This document shows, one piece after another, positions 16,399 through 26,200 of a DNA stretch of 64,000 nt (positions are counted from its first letter, which is position 1; every line of letters begins with the position of its first letter). The stretch is taken from positions 112,753 to 176,752 of the forward strand of contig CAAGCB010000004.1 in NCBI GenBank assembly GCA_900768185.1, read 5' to 3'. Under the pieces are notes generated by a model. That model had not been told where the DNA came from and ran no database searches. It was given only the letters and a program-made list of their open reading frames with translations. Source of the stretch: Alphaproteobacteria bacterium. Its GTDB lineage: Bacteria; Pseudomonadota; Alphaproteobacteria; CAAGCB01; CAG-977. A program made the translations under genes and the position numbers.

Positions 16399-17258
16399 AT
16401 CACGGTGCGGCGACCGTTCAGCAAAACACGGCGTTCCGTGTGATAACGCACGGCGCGCGCCAAAACGATGTTTTCCAAATCTTTGCCGATTGCCACCAGC
16501 TGTTCGGGCGTGTTCGTGTGATCGACACGTTCGACCGCCTGTTCGATAATCGGTCCTTCGTCCAAATCGGCCGTGACATAGTGCGCTGTCGCCCCGATCA
16601 GCTTTACGCCGCGTTCATACGCCTGATGATACGGTTTCGCGCCTTTAAAGCTGGGCAGAAACGAATGGTGGATATTGATGCAGTGTCCCGTCAGCGCGCG
16701 GCACATGTCGTCGGACAGAATCTGCATATAACGGGCAAGAACGACCAAATCAATGTGCAGTTCGTCCTTTAACGCCAGAATTTTGTTTTCCTGCGCGCGT
16801 TTTTCTTCAAATGTCGATCCTTTGGGCAGCGGCAAATAGAAATAAGGGATTTTGTGCCATTCGACAAAATCGCGCATATCCTCGTGATTGGAAACGACGC
16901 CCGCGACATCGATGTTCAGCAGACCCGCGCGGTAGCGGTACAACAGATCGTTCAGACAATGACTTTCTTTGGACACCGCCAGCAACAGCCGCGCGGGACG
17001 GTCGCCGTTATGCAGTTTCCAGTTCATTTCAAATTCACGGGCGACCGGAGCGAAAAGCCCTTTGAACCGTTCGCGGGTATTTTCACCGGATTGCGTGGTA
17101 AAGACGATACGCATAAAAAAAAGTTTGCTCAGCGCGTCGCCGAACTGCGCCGCCTCGATTACGAACCCGCCCTGTTCGGCGATAAAACCGAAAACGCGCG
17201 CCGCGATTCCCGTCTTATCGGGACAGGTGATTGTTAAAATATGCGTTTCTTTACCCAT
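16389..17258 (-). CDS. purU: Formyltetrahydrofolate deformylase
   Basis: The 289-aa protein has an N-terminal ACT domain (ILTITCPDKTGIAARVFGFI) and a formyltransferase-like catalytic domain (about 90-285) with SNHEDMRDFV, the catalytic HHSFLPSFKGAKPYHQAYE, and GATAHYVTADLDEGPIIEQ. PurU splits 10-formyl-tetrahydrofolate into formate and tetrahydrofolate. This balances one-carbon pools and supplies formate for the PurT-type purine step. Length and motifs match the family fully. It is the first gene of the purU-Crp/Fnr-Sel1 run on the minus strand. Confidence 0.95.
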   Translation of the reverse strand: MGKETHILTITCPDKTGIAARVFGFIAEQGGFVIEAAQFGDALSKLFFMRIVFTTQSGENTRERFKGLFAPVAREFEMNWKLHNGDRPARLLLAVSKESHCLNDLLYRYRAGLLNIDVAGVVSNHEDMRDFVEWHKIPYFYLPLPKGSTFEEKRAQENKILALKDELHIDLVVLARYMQILSDDMCRALTGHCINIHHSFLPSFKGAKPYHQAYERGVKLIGATAHYVTADLDEGPIIEQAVERVDHTNTPEQLVAIGKDLENIVLARAVRYHTERRVLLNGRRTVIFK

Positions 17259-17304
17259 TTAAACTTAATCCGTCTCTTTAAATTCGGTCAACAACATATT
17301 GCCG

Positions 17305-20300
17305 TTATTTGTTTTCCGTTGCTATATCCGCCATTTTTTCCATCAATTTCCGCATGCCTTTCAATCTGTCCGCGGGGATATCCCAAACGCGTTTGTACAC
17401 GATTTTTTGATCGGGGCGCAACTTTGCCGCACCGTTGTTCCGTGCTATAAATTTAACAAGTCCCGCCGGATTTGGAAAGACATTATTTCGCAAAGTGATG
17501 ACGGCGCCTTTGGGACCCGCTTCGATTTTTTCGACGTTGGCTTTGCGGCACAGGTTTTTAATCGCGATAATTGCCAGCAAATTTTCGACTTCGGGCGGCA
17601 AAGCGCCGAAACGATCGGTCATTTCGGCGGCGAACGCTTCGATTTCGCTTGATTCCGTGATGTCCGCCAGCCGTTTGTACAATCCCATGCGAATCCCCAG
17701 ATCGCGCACATACGTTTCGGGAATCAAAACGGGCATGCCGGCGCTGATTTGCGGCGACCAGTTTTGTTCCTTTTCTTCGTCTTTAACGCCGTTTCCGGCT
17801 TCGGCGACGGCTTCTTCCAGCATTTTCTGGTACAGTTCGACGCCGACCTCTTTGATATGACCGGACTGTTCCTCGCCCAGCAGGTTGCCCGCCCCGCGAA
17901 TGTCCAAATCATAGCTGGCGAGCGTGAACCCCGCCCCCAGCGTATCAAGTTTTTGCATGACTTCCATGCGTTTCAGGGCGGTTTTTCCGACTTTCTGTCC
18001 GGCGGGCAAGGTCAGATAGGCGTATCCGCGCAATTTGCCGCGCCCGACGCGTCCGCGCAACTGATAAAGCTGAGCCAAACCGAACATGTCCGCGCGGTGG
18101 ACGATCATCGTGTTGACGGACGGCATGTCCAGCCCCGATTCAATGATCGTCGTCGACAGCAGAACATCGTATTTTTTGTCGGCGAAAGCGGTCATGATGT
18201 CTTCCAATTCCTTGGGCGTCATGCGACCGTGCGCGGCGACGACCTTGATTTCCGGCACAAGGACTTTCAGTTTTTTCATCACTTCGTCCATATCGGAAAT
18301 GCGCGGACAAACGTAGAAAGTCTGCCCGCCGCGCATTCGTTCGCGCATCAGCGCCTCGCGTATGACGACGGGATCGAACGGCAAAACGAACGTGCGAACC
18401 GCCAGACGGTCGACGGGCGGCGTGGCGATGACGCTAAGCTCCCTCACCCCCGTCAGCGCCATTTGCAGGGTTCGCGGAATGGGCGTCGCCGTCAGTGTCA
18501 GCACATGGACGTTGGCACGCAGTTGTTTCAGCCGTTCCTTGTGCGCGACGCCGAAATGCTGTTCTTCGTCAACGATCAACAGTCCCAGTTTTTTAAACGT
18601 CAGCGTTTTCGCCAGCAAAGCGTGCGTGCCGACCACGATGTCCAGCGTTCCTTCCGCCAGCTCTTTTTTCACCTGCGCGGCTTGTTTCGCCCCCGTCAGG
18701 CGCGACAGTTGGGCAATTCGCAACGGAAAACCGGATAAACGTTTGAAAAAGGTTTCGTAATGCTGACGCGCCAGCAACGTCGTGGGTACGACGACGGCGA
18801 CCTGATCGCCGTTCATCGCGGCGACGAAAGCGGCGCGCAGGGCGACCTCGGTTTTGCCGAAACCGACGTCGCCGCAAACCAGACGATCCATCGGGCGACC
18901 TTTGGTCAAATCCGTTAAAACGTCGTTGATGCTTTTTTCCTGATCGTCCGTTTCAGTATAGGGAAAGCGGGCGCAAAAATCGTCGTACACGCCGACGGGA
19001 ACGGGCAGCGCGTCGGCCTTTTTCAAATAGCGTTCCGCCGCGATTTTGATCAAAGCGTCCGCCATGTCGCGAATGCGTTTTTTCAACCTCGCCTTTCGCG
19101 CCTGCCACGCCGCGCCGCCCAGCTTGTCCAACATGACTCCCGCCTGTTCCGAACCGTAGCGGGACAAGACTTCGATGTTTTCGACGGGGACGAACAGTTT
19201 GTCGTCGTCGGCGTACAGCAAACACACGCAATCATGCGGCGCGCCGCCGACCTGCAAGGTCGTCAAGCCGCTGTATCGCCCGATTCCGTGGTCGATATGA
19301 ACGACCAGATCCCCCTCGTTCAGCGCGGACACGTCGGAAATGAATTGATTGCCGCGTTTTTTACGTTTGACGGAACGAATCAGACGATCGCCCAAAATAT
19401 CGGATTCCGAAACGACCGTAACATCGCCGATTCTAAATCCTTGATCCAGCGGCAGAACGGCGAAAGGCGTTCCGTCCCTTGTTTTCAACGCCTGATCCCA
19501 AGTGTCGACCTCGGTCACAACGGCGGCGCGTTCCTTTAACAAAGAAATCAACCTTGCCCTTGAACCGTTTGAAAAACCGCATAAAACAACGTGACGTTTC
19601 TTTTGACGCTCGGCGATGACGAATTTGCGCACCTCGTCATAAAGGTCGGCGTCCGGAACGGCGCGTTCGGCGGAAAAGTCCCTGCCCGCGCGCCCGCCCG
19701 CGTCAATCACGTCGACATCGATTTTCGTTTCCGGCGCGGCAAAGGGAAACAGGCGGTAGACCGCGCGCGCCGACAACAGAGAATCCAACTCCGCCTTGTC
19801 CAAAAACATGCGGTTGACGGGAACGGGGTGGTAGACCATGCCGCCCTCCGACAGACCGTTTTGTTCCGCTTCCCTGCGCGCCTGATAAAACTCGCCGATT
19901 TGCTCGATGCGGGAATCGACCGCCTCGTCCGTCTGATAATCCAGTGAAACAGCGGCGTTTGGAACAAAAGCGAACAACGTGTCCATGCCGTCGTGAAACA
20001 AAGGCAACCAATGTTCCATGCCGACAAAGCGGCGTCCTTCGGAAACGCTTTCGTATAAAACGTCCTGCGCTCCCATGCCGAACAATTCGCGGTAGTTTGT
20101 GCGGAAGCGGGACACGGCGTCGGAACCGAGGGCGACTTCGCTGACGGGCTTGAACGTGAACCGGTCGATTTTTCCGGTCGTCCTTTGCGTCATGGGATCA
20201 AACGTGCGGATTGTTTCCAGTTCGTCCCCGAACAGATCAAGACGCAAAGGTTCCGCCGTTCCGGGGGCGAAAACGTCGATAATTCCCCCGCGCACGGCGT

Positions 20301-20769
20301 ATTCGCCCGCCTCCATCACCTGTTCGGTGCGCTGATATCCGTTTTTTTCCAGAAAAGCGTGAAAAGCCTGCTCGTCAAAGGTCTTGCCCGCTTCGGCGGT
20401 CAGCGACGCTTTGAAAAAATCGAACGGCGGCACACGCTGCAAAACGGCGTTGGCGGTCGTGACGACCAACCGCGGGGATTTCCCTTTTCCCGAATGCAGC
20501 CGCGACAGCGTTTCCAACCGCCGCGCGACAACGTCCGTGTTCGGCGACACGCGGTCATAGGGAACGGTGTCCCACGCCGGAAAAGCCAGAACGTCCAAAG
20601 CCGGCGCAAAAAACGCCAGCTGGTCAAGCAACGCGGACAAACGCGTGTCATCGCGGCAAATATGCAAAACATCGCCCGTTTGCCGCGTCATTTCCGCCAG
20701 AACCAATGCCGCGGCGTTGTCGGGAACGCCCGCCAGCAGATGCTTTTCGGGATTTTTCGAAAATTTCAT
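17305..20769 (-). CDS. mfd: Transcription-repair coupling factor
   Basis: I use the ATG at 20769 (MKFSKNPEKHLLAGVPD), with GGAG upstream, giving 1154 aa; an ATG seven codons earlier is possible. The order is as in Mfd: a UvrB-like N-terminal module (about 1-330), an RNA-polymerase-interacting domain (about 460-540, EGDLVVHIDHGIGRYSGL), and an SF2 translocase with Walker A GDVGFGKTEVAL and the DEEQ box (IVDEEQHFGV), then motifs IV-VI ending with QLRGRVGRG, and a TRCF C-terminal domain. Mfd pushes stalled RNA polymerase off lesions and recruits UvrA. It is divergent from recG. Confidence 0.97.
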   Translation of the reverse strand: MKFSKNPEKHLLAGVPDNAAALVLAEMTRQTGDVLHICRDDTRLSALLDQLAFFAPALDVLAFPAWDTVPYDRVSPNTDVVARRLETLSRLHSGKGKSPRLVVTTANAVLQRVPPFDFFKASLTAEAGKTFDEQAFHAFLEKNGYQRTEQVMEAGEYAVRGGIIDVFAPGTAEPLRLDLFGDELETIRTFDPMTQRTTGKIDRFTFKPVSEVALGSDAVSRFRTNYRELFGMGAQDVLYESVSEGRRFVGMEHWLPLFHDGMDTLFAFVPNAAVSLDYQTDEAVDSRIEQIGEFYQARREAEQNGLSEGGMVYHPVPVNRMFLDKAELDSLLSARAVYRLFPFAAPETKIDVDVIDAGGRAGRDFSAERAVPDADLYDEVRKFVIAERQKKRHVVLCGFSNGSRARLISLLKERAAVVTEVDTWDQALKTRDGTPFAVLPLDQGFRIGDVTVVSESDILGDRLIRSVKRKKRGNQFISDVSALNEGDLVVHIDHGIGRYSGLTTLQVGGAPHDCVCLLYADDDKLFVPVENIEVLSRYGSEQAGVMLDKLGGAAWQARKARLKKRIRDMADALIKIAAERYLKKADALPVPVGVYDDFCARFPYTETDDQEKSINDVLTDLTKGRPMDRLVCGDVGFGKTEVALRAAFVAAMNGDQVAVVVPTTLLARQHYETFFKRLSGFPLRIAQLSRLTGAKQAAQVKKELAEGTLDIVVGTHALLAKTLTFKKLGLLIVDEEQHFGVAHKERLKQLRANVHVLTLTATPIPRTLQMALTGVRELSVIATPPVDRLAVRTFVLPFDPVVIREALMRERMRGGQTFYVCPRISDMDEVMKKLKVLVPEIKVVAAHGRMTPKELEDIMTAFADKKYDVLLSTTIIESGLDMPSVNTMIVHRADMFGLAQLYQLRGRVGRGKLRGYAYLTLPAGQKVGKTALKRMEVMQKLDTLGAGFTLASYDLDIRGAGNLLGEEQSGHIKEVGVELYQKMLEEAVAEAGNGVKDEEKEQNWSPQISAGMPVLIPETYVRDLGIRMGLYKRLADITESSEIEAFAAEMTDRFGALPPEVENLLAIIAIKNLCRKANVEKIEAGPKGAVITLRNNVFPNPAGLVKFIARNNGAAKLRPDQKIVYKRVWDIPADRLKGMRKLMEKMADIATENK

Positions 20770-20847
20770 TTTAAACTTGCTCCGTATCACAAGATAAATA
20801 CAATAGGATTAAAAGAAAATCATCTTTTATTTTTCAGGAATCCGTCG

Positions 20848-22938
20848 ATGCGTCCCGAAATTCTGTTCCCGTTCTTCGCCCCGTTGGAAAGTCTGTCCGG
20901 AATTGGCAAAAAAACGGCTGTTTTATGCGAAAAACTGTGCGGTTCGACAGTTGCCGACCTGCTGTTTCACATGCCGACGGGATACATAGACCGCCGATTG
21001 AAAACAAAAATCGCCGACGCGCCCGAAAACGCCGTCGTCACGATCGAAGTCGAAGCCGTCCGCCACATCGCCCCCGCCGCGCGCAAAAGTCCCCATCGGG
21101 TGATTTGCCGCGACGACACGGGAACGATTACGGTCGTTTTTTTTCACGCTTTCGGCAATTATCCGCTTCAAGCCCTGCCCGTCGGAGAACGGCGTTTCAT
21201 CAGCGGCAAGGTTGAACGGTTCGGAACGGAAAACGCGCAAATTCAAATGCCGCACCCCGATTATATCGTTTCCGAAACGGAATTTGACAAAATTCCGCAA
21301 ATCGAGTGCGTTTATCCTTTGACAGCCGGTCTTTCCGGTAAAATTTTAAACAAAGCCGTTCGTGCCGCCATCGAAAAGATGCCCGCCTTGCCTGAATGGC
21401 AAGACCCCGCCATGACCGACCGCGAAGGCTGGACGGATTTCCCGACCGCGCTGAAAACAGTCCATCACCCCCGAAACAACGACGATCTGCGGAATTTGGA
21501 ACGGGCGAAACAGCGGCTGGCGTATGACGAACTGTTGGCGAACCAACTGGCTTTGGCGTTGGTGCGCCGCAGTTTGCGCCGCGTCGCGGGACGTTCGATT
21601 CACGGGGACGGAAAAATCAGAAAAGCGGTACTTGACGCTTTGCCGTTTTCACTGACAGGCGCGCAAATCCGCGTCTTAAAGGAAATCAACGCGGATATGG
21701 TTTCGCCGTCGCGCATGTTACGGCTGATTCAGGGCGATGTCGGATCGGGCAAAACGATGGTCGCGCTGTTTTCGATGCTGAACGCGGTTGAAACGGGGGC
21801 GCAGGCGGCTTTGATGGCGCCGACGGACATTCTGGCGAACCAGCATTTCAATTCGATTTCGAAAAACGCGGCGGCGGGCGGCGTCAATGTCGTTTTGCTG
21901 ACGGGACGCGACAAAGGCAAAAAACGGCGGGAGATTTTGGATCAAATCGCGTCCGGCGCGGCGCAAATCGTCATCGGTACGCACGCCCTGTTTTCCGAAG
22001 ACGTCGTTTTTAAGGATTTGGCGCTGACCGTTGTGGACGAACAGCACAAATTCGGCGTGCATCAGCGTTTAAGTCTGTCGGAAAAAGGAAAAAACGCGGA
22101 TATGCTGGTTATGACGGCGACCCCCATTCCCCGCACGTTGGCGCTGACGTATTACGGCGACATGGAATCGTCGCAGATCGACGAACTGCCGCCGGGACGC
22201 AAACCGATAGCGACGCGCGTCCTGCCCGCGCAAAGACTGGACGAGGTCGCCGCCGCCCTGTGCCGTACATTAGCGGACGGCAATAAAGTGTACTGGGTTT
22301 GCCCGTTGGTCGAGGAAAGCGAAAAAATCGACCTTGCGGCGGCGGAGGAACGCTTTGAATACCTGAATCGGCTTTTTCCGAACCGCGTCGGATTGGTGCA
22401 CGGCAAAATGAAAGGCGTTGAAAAAGACGCAGTCATGAAAAAATTCGCGGGTCGGGAATTTGATATTCTGGTCGCCACAACGGTGATTGAAGTCGGCGTT
22501 GACGTTCCCGCCGCCACGGTGATGGTGATTGAACACGCGGAACGTTTCGGATTGGCGCAACTGCACCAGCTGAGGGGACGCATCGGACGCGGGGACAAGG
22601 CGTCGACGTGCCTGCTGTTGTACGCCGACCCGCTGAGTCCGACGGCGAAATCGCGGCTGACGGCGATGCGGGAAACGCAGGACGGCTTTAAAATAGCCGA
22701 AGAAGACTTGACCCTGCGCGGCGCGGGCGAAGTTCTGGGAACCAAACAAAGCGGCGTTCAGGAATTTAAAATCGCTGATCCGGCGACGGACCGCGATTTG
22801 CTGACCATGGCGCGCAACGACGCCAAATACATTATGAACATCGATCCCGAATTAAAAACAGAACGCGGACGGGCTTTACGGGTATTGCTTTACCTGTTTG
22901 GCAAAGACGAAGTCGTAAAAACATTGAGCGCCGGATAA
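20848..22938 (+). CDS. recG: ATP-dependent DNA helicase RecG
   Basis: The start at 20848 (MRPEILFPFFAPLESLSGIG) has CAGGAA seven bases upstream and gives 696 aa, the usual RecG length; the open frame further upstream is a shadow inside mfd. An OB-fold wedge domain (about 55-160) is followed by SF2 helicase motifs: GDVGSGKTMVAL (Walker A), VVDEQHKFGVHQR (DEQH box), VMTATPIPRTLAL and QLHQLRGRIGRG. RecG reverses stalled forks and branch-migrates Holliday junctions. It shares a short (78 bp) divergent promoter region with mfd, another branched-DNA/transcription repair translocase. Confidence 0.97.
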   Translation: MRPEILFPFFAPLESLSGIGKKTAVLCEKLCGSTVADLLFHMPTGYIDRRLKTKIADAPENAVVTIEVEAVRHIAPAARKSPHRVICRDDTGTITVVFFHAFGNYPLQALPVGERRFISGKVERFGTENAQIQMPHPDYIVSETEFDKIPQIECVYPLTAGLSGKILNKAVRAAIEKMPALPEWQDPAMTDREGWTDFPTALKTVHHPRNNDDLRNLERAKQRLAYDELLANQLALALVRRSLRRVAGRSIHGDGKIRKAVLDALPFSLTGAQIRVLKEINADMVSPSRMLRLIQGDVGSGKTMVALFSMLNAVETGAQAALMAPTDILANQHFNSISKNAAAGGVNVVLLTGRDKGKKRREILDQIASGAAQIVIGTHALFSEDVVFKDLALTVVDEQHKFGVHQRLSLSEKGKNADMLVMTATPIPRTLALTYYGDMESSQIDELPPGRKPIATRVLPAQRLDEVAAALCRTLADGNKVYWVCPLVEESEKIDLAAAEERFEYLNRLFPNRVGLVHGKMKGVEKDAVMKKFAGREFDILVATTVIEVGVDVPAATVMVIEHAERFGLAQLHQLRGRIGRGDKASTCLLLYADPLSPTAKSRLTAMRETQDGFKIAEEDLTLRGAGEVLGTKQSGVQEFKIADPATDRDLLTMARNDAKYIMNIDPELKTERGRALRVLLYLFGKDEVVKTLSAG

Positions 22939-22943
22939 AAAAG

Positions 22944-22972
22944 TTGCTTTTCTGCCGAAAATCGTGTAAAAA
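22944..22972 (+). promoter_or_regulatory. Candidate promoter for a very small gene
   Basis: TTGCTT (22944-22949) and TAAAAA (22967-22972) are 17 bp apart. A transcript from here would begin near 22979, cover the 15-codon frame at 23009 and end at the terminator at 23068-23094. Confidence 0.4.
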
Positions 22973-23008
22973 ACACCGTCTTTCAATTTTTATTCGGAGC
23001 GTTTCGCA

Positions 23009-23056
23009 ATGACAATCGATTTCGCGGGTGAATTTATCCCTTACATTCGTATGTAA
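23009..23056 (+). CDS. Possible 15-residue small protein
   Basis: The frame MTIDFAGEFIPYIRM has a good ribosome-binding site (CGGAG, ending 9 bases before the ATG), a promoter candidate 37 bp upstream and a strong terminator 12 bp downstream. That is all a stand-alone gene needs. No family is recognised. It could instead be a short regulatory RNA, with the frame being chance. Confidence 0.35.
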   Translation: MTIDFAGEFIPYIRM

Positions 23057-23067
23057 CGACAGCGATC

Positions 23068-23094
23068 GAAAGCCCCGCGACGCGGGGCTTTTTC
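23068..23094 (+). terminator. Rho-independent terminator
   Basis: The GC-rich stem AAGCCCCGCG/CGCGGGGCTT (23070-23090) is followed by TTTTTC. It ends either recG transcription or that of the tiny gene at 23009. Confidence 0.85.
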
Positions 23095-23293
23095 ATTTCA
23101 ATTTTCCTTTTTATTTCAGTTTCTTCCGTCCCTTCCCGCCTTAAACGAACGCGCCTTTCAACGCATACCGCGGCGCGCGAATCGCCACAAAATATTAAGA
23201 GAGTGTAAGAAAAACACTTTCGTGCATTACATCAAACAGTGTATAAAAATTACAGCACATCTTGACTTTCTTTACAGGAGCGAAAATCAATTC
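23095..23293. other. Leader region of the autotransporter gene
   Basis: This 199-bp stretch contains a candidate -10 box TATAAA (23242-23247) with only a weak -35, and a short inverted repeat GTGT-AAGAAAA-ACAC (about 23203-23217) that could be an operator. AGGAG (23276-23280) precedes the chosen start by 13 bases, a longer gap than usual. No RNA gene is recognised. Confidence 0.4.
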
Positions 23294-26200
23294 ATGCGCA
23301 TCGTCACAAAACACGGCCTGTCCGTTTTGAGCCGCCTTTATCAATCCGTTTTAATCAAATGCCTGCTGGCGGGAATGGTGTTTTTGCCGCGCGCGGCGAA
23401 CGCCTATTTAAATTTCGATCCGAACACCGGAACGATAACCGTTGATCAAGACTCGGCACTTGAGAACTCTGTAGAAAACATCAAAACGATCACGTTCGGG
23501 AACGGAAAAATTCTTGACGGTCAAGGGAACACCCTTTCCGGCTTTGACGGAGAAAACCTTACCCTCTCCACTTCCGGAACGACGTCCGGCGGATCGCTGA
23601 ACGACATCACGTTAAAAGCTTCCGAAATCGCGGGTGACACGACAGATTCAGCCCCTGTTGAAATCACGGGCAATGTTGTTTTTGACGCGGCGACGGTTTC
23701 AAACATCCACCTGAAAGGGGGCGATGATTCCGCTTCACTGACACTGAAAGGAACAATGAAGGGCGGTTCGCTGGCATCACAATTCACAGTTACGGGAACG
23801 CTGGATAATGTGGATTTGACATCTTTTGACGGCATTGCCAAAGATACCGCTTTTCTTAATTATGACACGTTTAATTTTGATCAGATGAATCTGGCAGGGA
23901 AAACGGAAATCCACGCCGATAATATTAACGGAGTCTATCATCTTCCAAATCCACTTTCACAGAATCTTTTTGAAAGCGGCACAACGCTTGTTTTGCGAAA
24001 CAAGAATGATTCGGATAAAGGCACATGGGATGTCGGAGGTCAGGGAACAAGCCCTTATGTTAAGTTACGTGGCGGAAATATTTACGGGAATTTGAAAAAC
24101 GGCAAACTTTTGATTGACAGCGGCGATTCAATATTTGAGGGCGCCTTGAATAACTTTGTTGTCGAAATTTGGCGCGACTACGTTTGGAATGGCAATATAC
24201 GGCTTGATCCGTCGTCATCCGATGTCACGCTTTCCCTTGGTAACGACCTTTCTCGCCCCACCCCCAATCAAATCACTTTTATCATGACGGCGGATGTGAA
24301 CAACATATCGGAAGTGTCCATTCACGATACAACCGTCAACGGGAACGGAAAAACCATAACGACCCCGACATTGACTGTGGAAAACAACGGTTATTTCAAC
24401 AACGTTAAAATCAAATCCGGCGAAAATCTGACTGTGACGGGGGGAGGTGCGTTGAACCTGACCAATTCGTCGCTGAGCGCGGGAAATTCGATTACGGCAA
24501 CGGATATCAACGTGACCGGCACGTTGGACGTTGACCTGTACGCGGCCGCCGGCGACCAACGTTTTTACACCAACAACATTACGGGAACAAACGGCGCGGC
24601 GGTCACTTTCCGGACAAGCGGAAAATCATCGGACGGAACCGTGTATTTCAACAAAAAAACGGGAAATCGGATAGAAATCAAAGACGTTTCTTTGAATTTT
24701 TCGGGAACGAACGCCTCGTTTGCGAGCGATGTTTATTTTACAAATGCCAAAATATCGATGACGCAACGGGATACCGCTTTTGAATTTCAAGGTCTCTTCT
24801 CTGCTTTTTTCAGCGGGGAAAACACCATTTTCGCCGACAATATTAAAACAGATATCGGCCGCGCCCTTGTTGATACAAACGCCAGTCTGACGTTGAAAAA
24901 CATTGACGGCACGGGCAACGGTTTGCTGAACGGGAATTTGAACCTGTACGGACATTTCACGGGCGACATGAAAGGCGACATATTAACCCTCGATGCCGGT
25001 TCCGACTGGTCGTTCAGCGGAAAATTGAATGCCGATTCGGTTACAGCTCATTTTACCAACGACGACACCCTCGATATGGCAAATTTAAAATTGACGGCGG
25101 GTTCGTCCATAGAACGATTGACTTTGATAAGCAGTAAATCCCGATTAACCCCTCGCATGATTGTCAATTCCGACTTTTCCGTTAATGAATTGCGGCTTAT
25201 TAACAACGTTAGCTCTGCGGAAACCGCGGCGCGGATCGTCGGAACGGGAACGTTGAAAACGAACAAAATCTATCCGTATGACAACAAAAACGCAAAGCTA
25301 ACCGTTTATTTTGACGGAATCAACATCGCCGCATTGAATGACGATCTGGACTTCACGGGAGTACATTTAGGAAAAGCCGCCTTTACGAACAACGCGATTT
25401 CCGCGCCAAATCACATCGGGATTGCGGCGGATGCGGATTTCAACGGCAATTCGTCGCTGACCGCGCAAACCATATCGGTGGTTAAAGCCACCATTAACGG
25501 AACCTTGACGGTCAACGGCAAGCTGGTGGCAAGCGGCGGCATCACGGGCGGCACACTGACGATGAACGGCAGATTGGTGGCGAAAAACATCACGGACAGC
25601 ACGCTGAACATCGTGCTGCCCTCCGTCGCCGACCCGATTTCGGAAGGCGCGATCCTCCTCGGACGGGCGAGCAACGTCAATCTGAACCTTGATTTGAAAA
25701 ACGTCAAAAGCAAAAACGCGCAGCAATACTTTGTGGTTGACGAGCTGCACTACGGCGAATACACCATTTCCGGCAGTTACGGAAAATACGCGTTTTCTTC
25801 GGACGGCGCATTCACTTTGGACGATTGGAAAGCCGATAAAGACAAATACCTGTTGTCAAACGTATGGGGTAATTCAAAAGGCAAACTGTGGATTTTAAAG
25901 GTCGCGGGCGGCGCGGAAAGCGCGATCGACGATCTGCGCGCGGCGGGAATTTACGTTTCCCCGACCGAGGAAAACGCGTCCAAAATCCTTGACCTGACCG
26001 GCAACAACCCGTTTGCCGACCGGCTGACCGATATGCTGGACAGCGGCGACGCGGGCTTGCAAAAACAGGCTTTGCGCGAGATTGTTCCGACGGACGCGGC
26101 GGCTTCCGCTTTTAAAACCGCGAAAAGCGCGGCGAACGCCGTCATGAACAGCGTTTCCGGTCGGTTGGGCGGCGGCGGTTCGGACGCTTCCGGTCGTTCG

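Noticed and set aside
20185..20847. Upstream extension of the recG frame
   Set aside because: It overlaps the coding start of mfd on the other strand. The ATG at 20848 has a good ribosome-binding site and gives the family's normal length.
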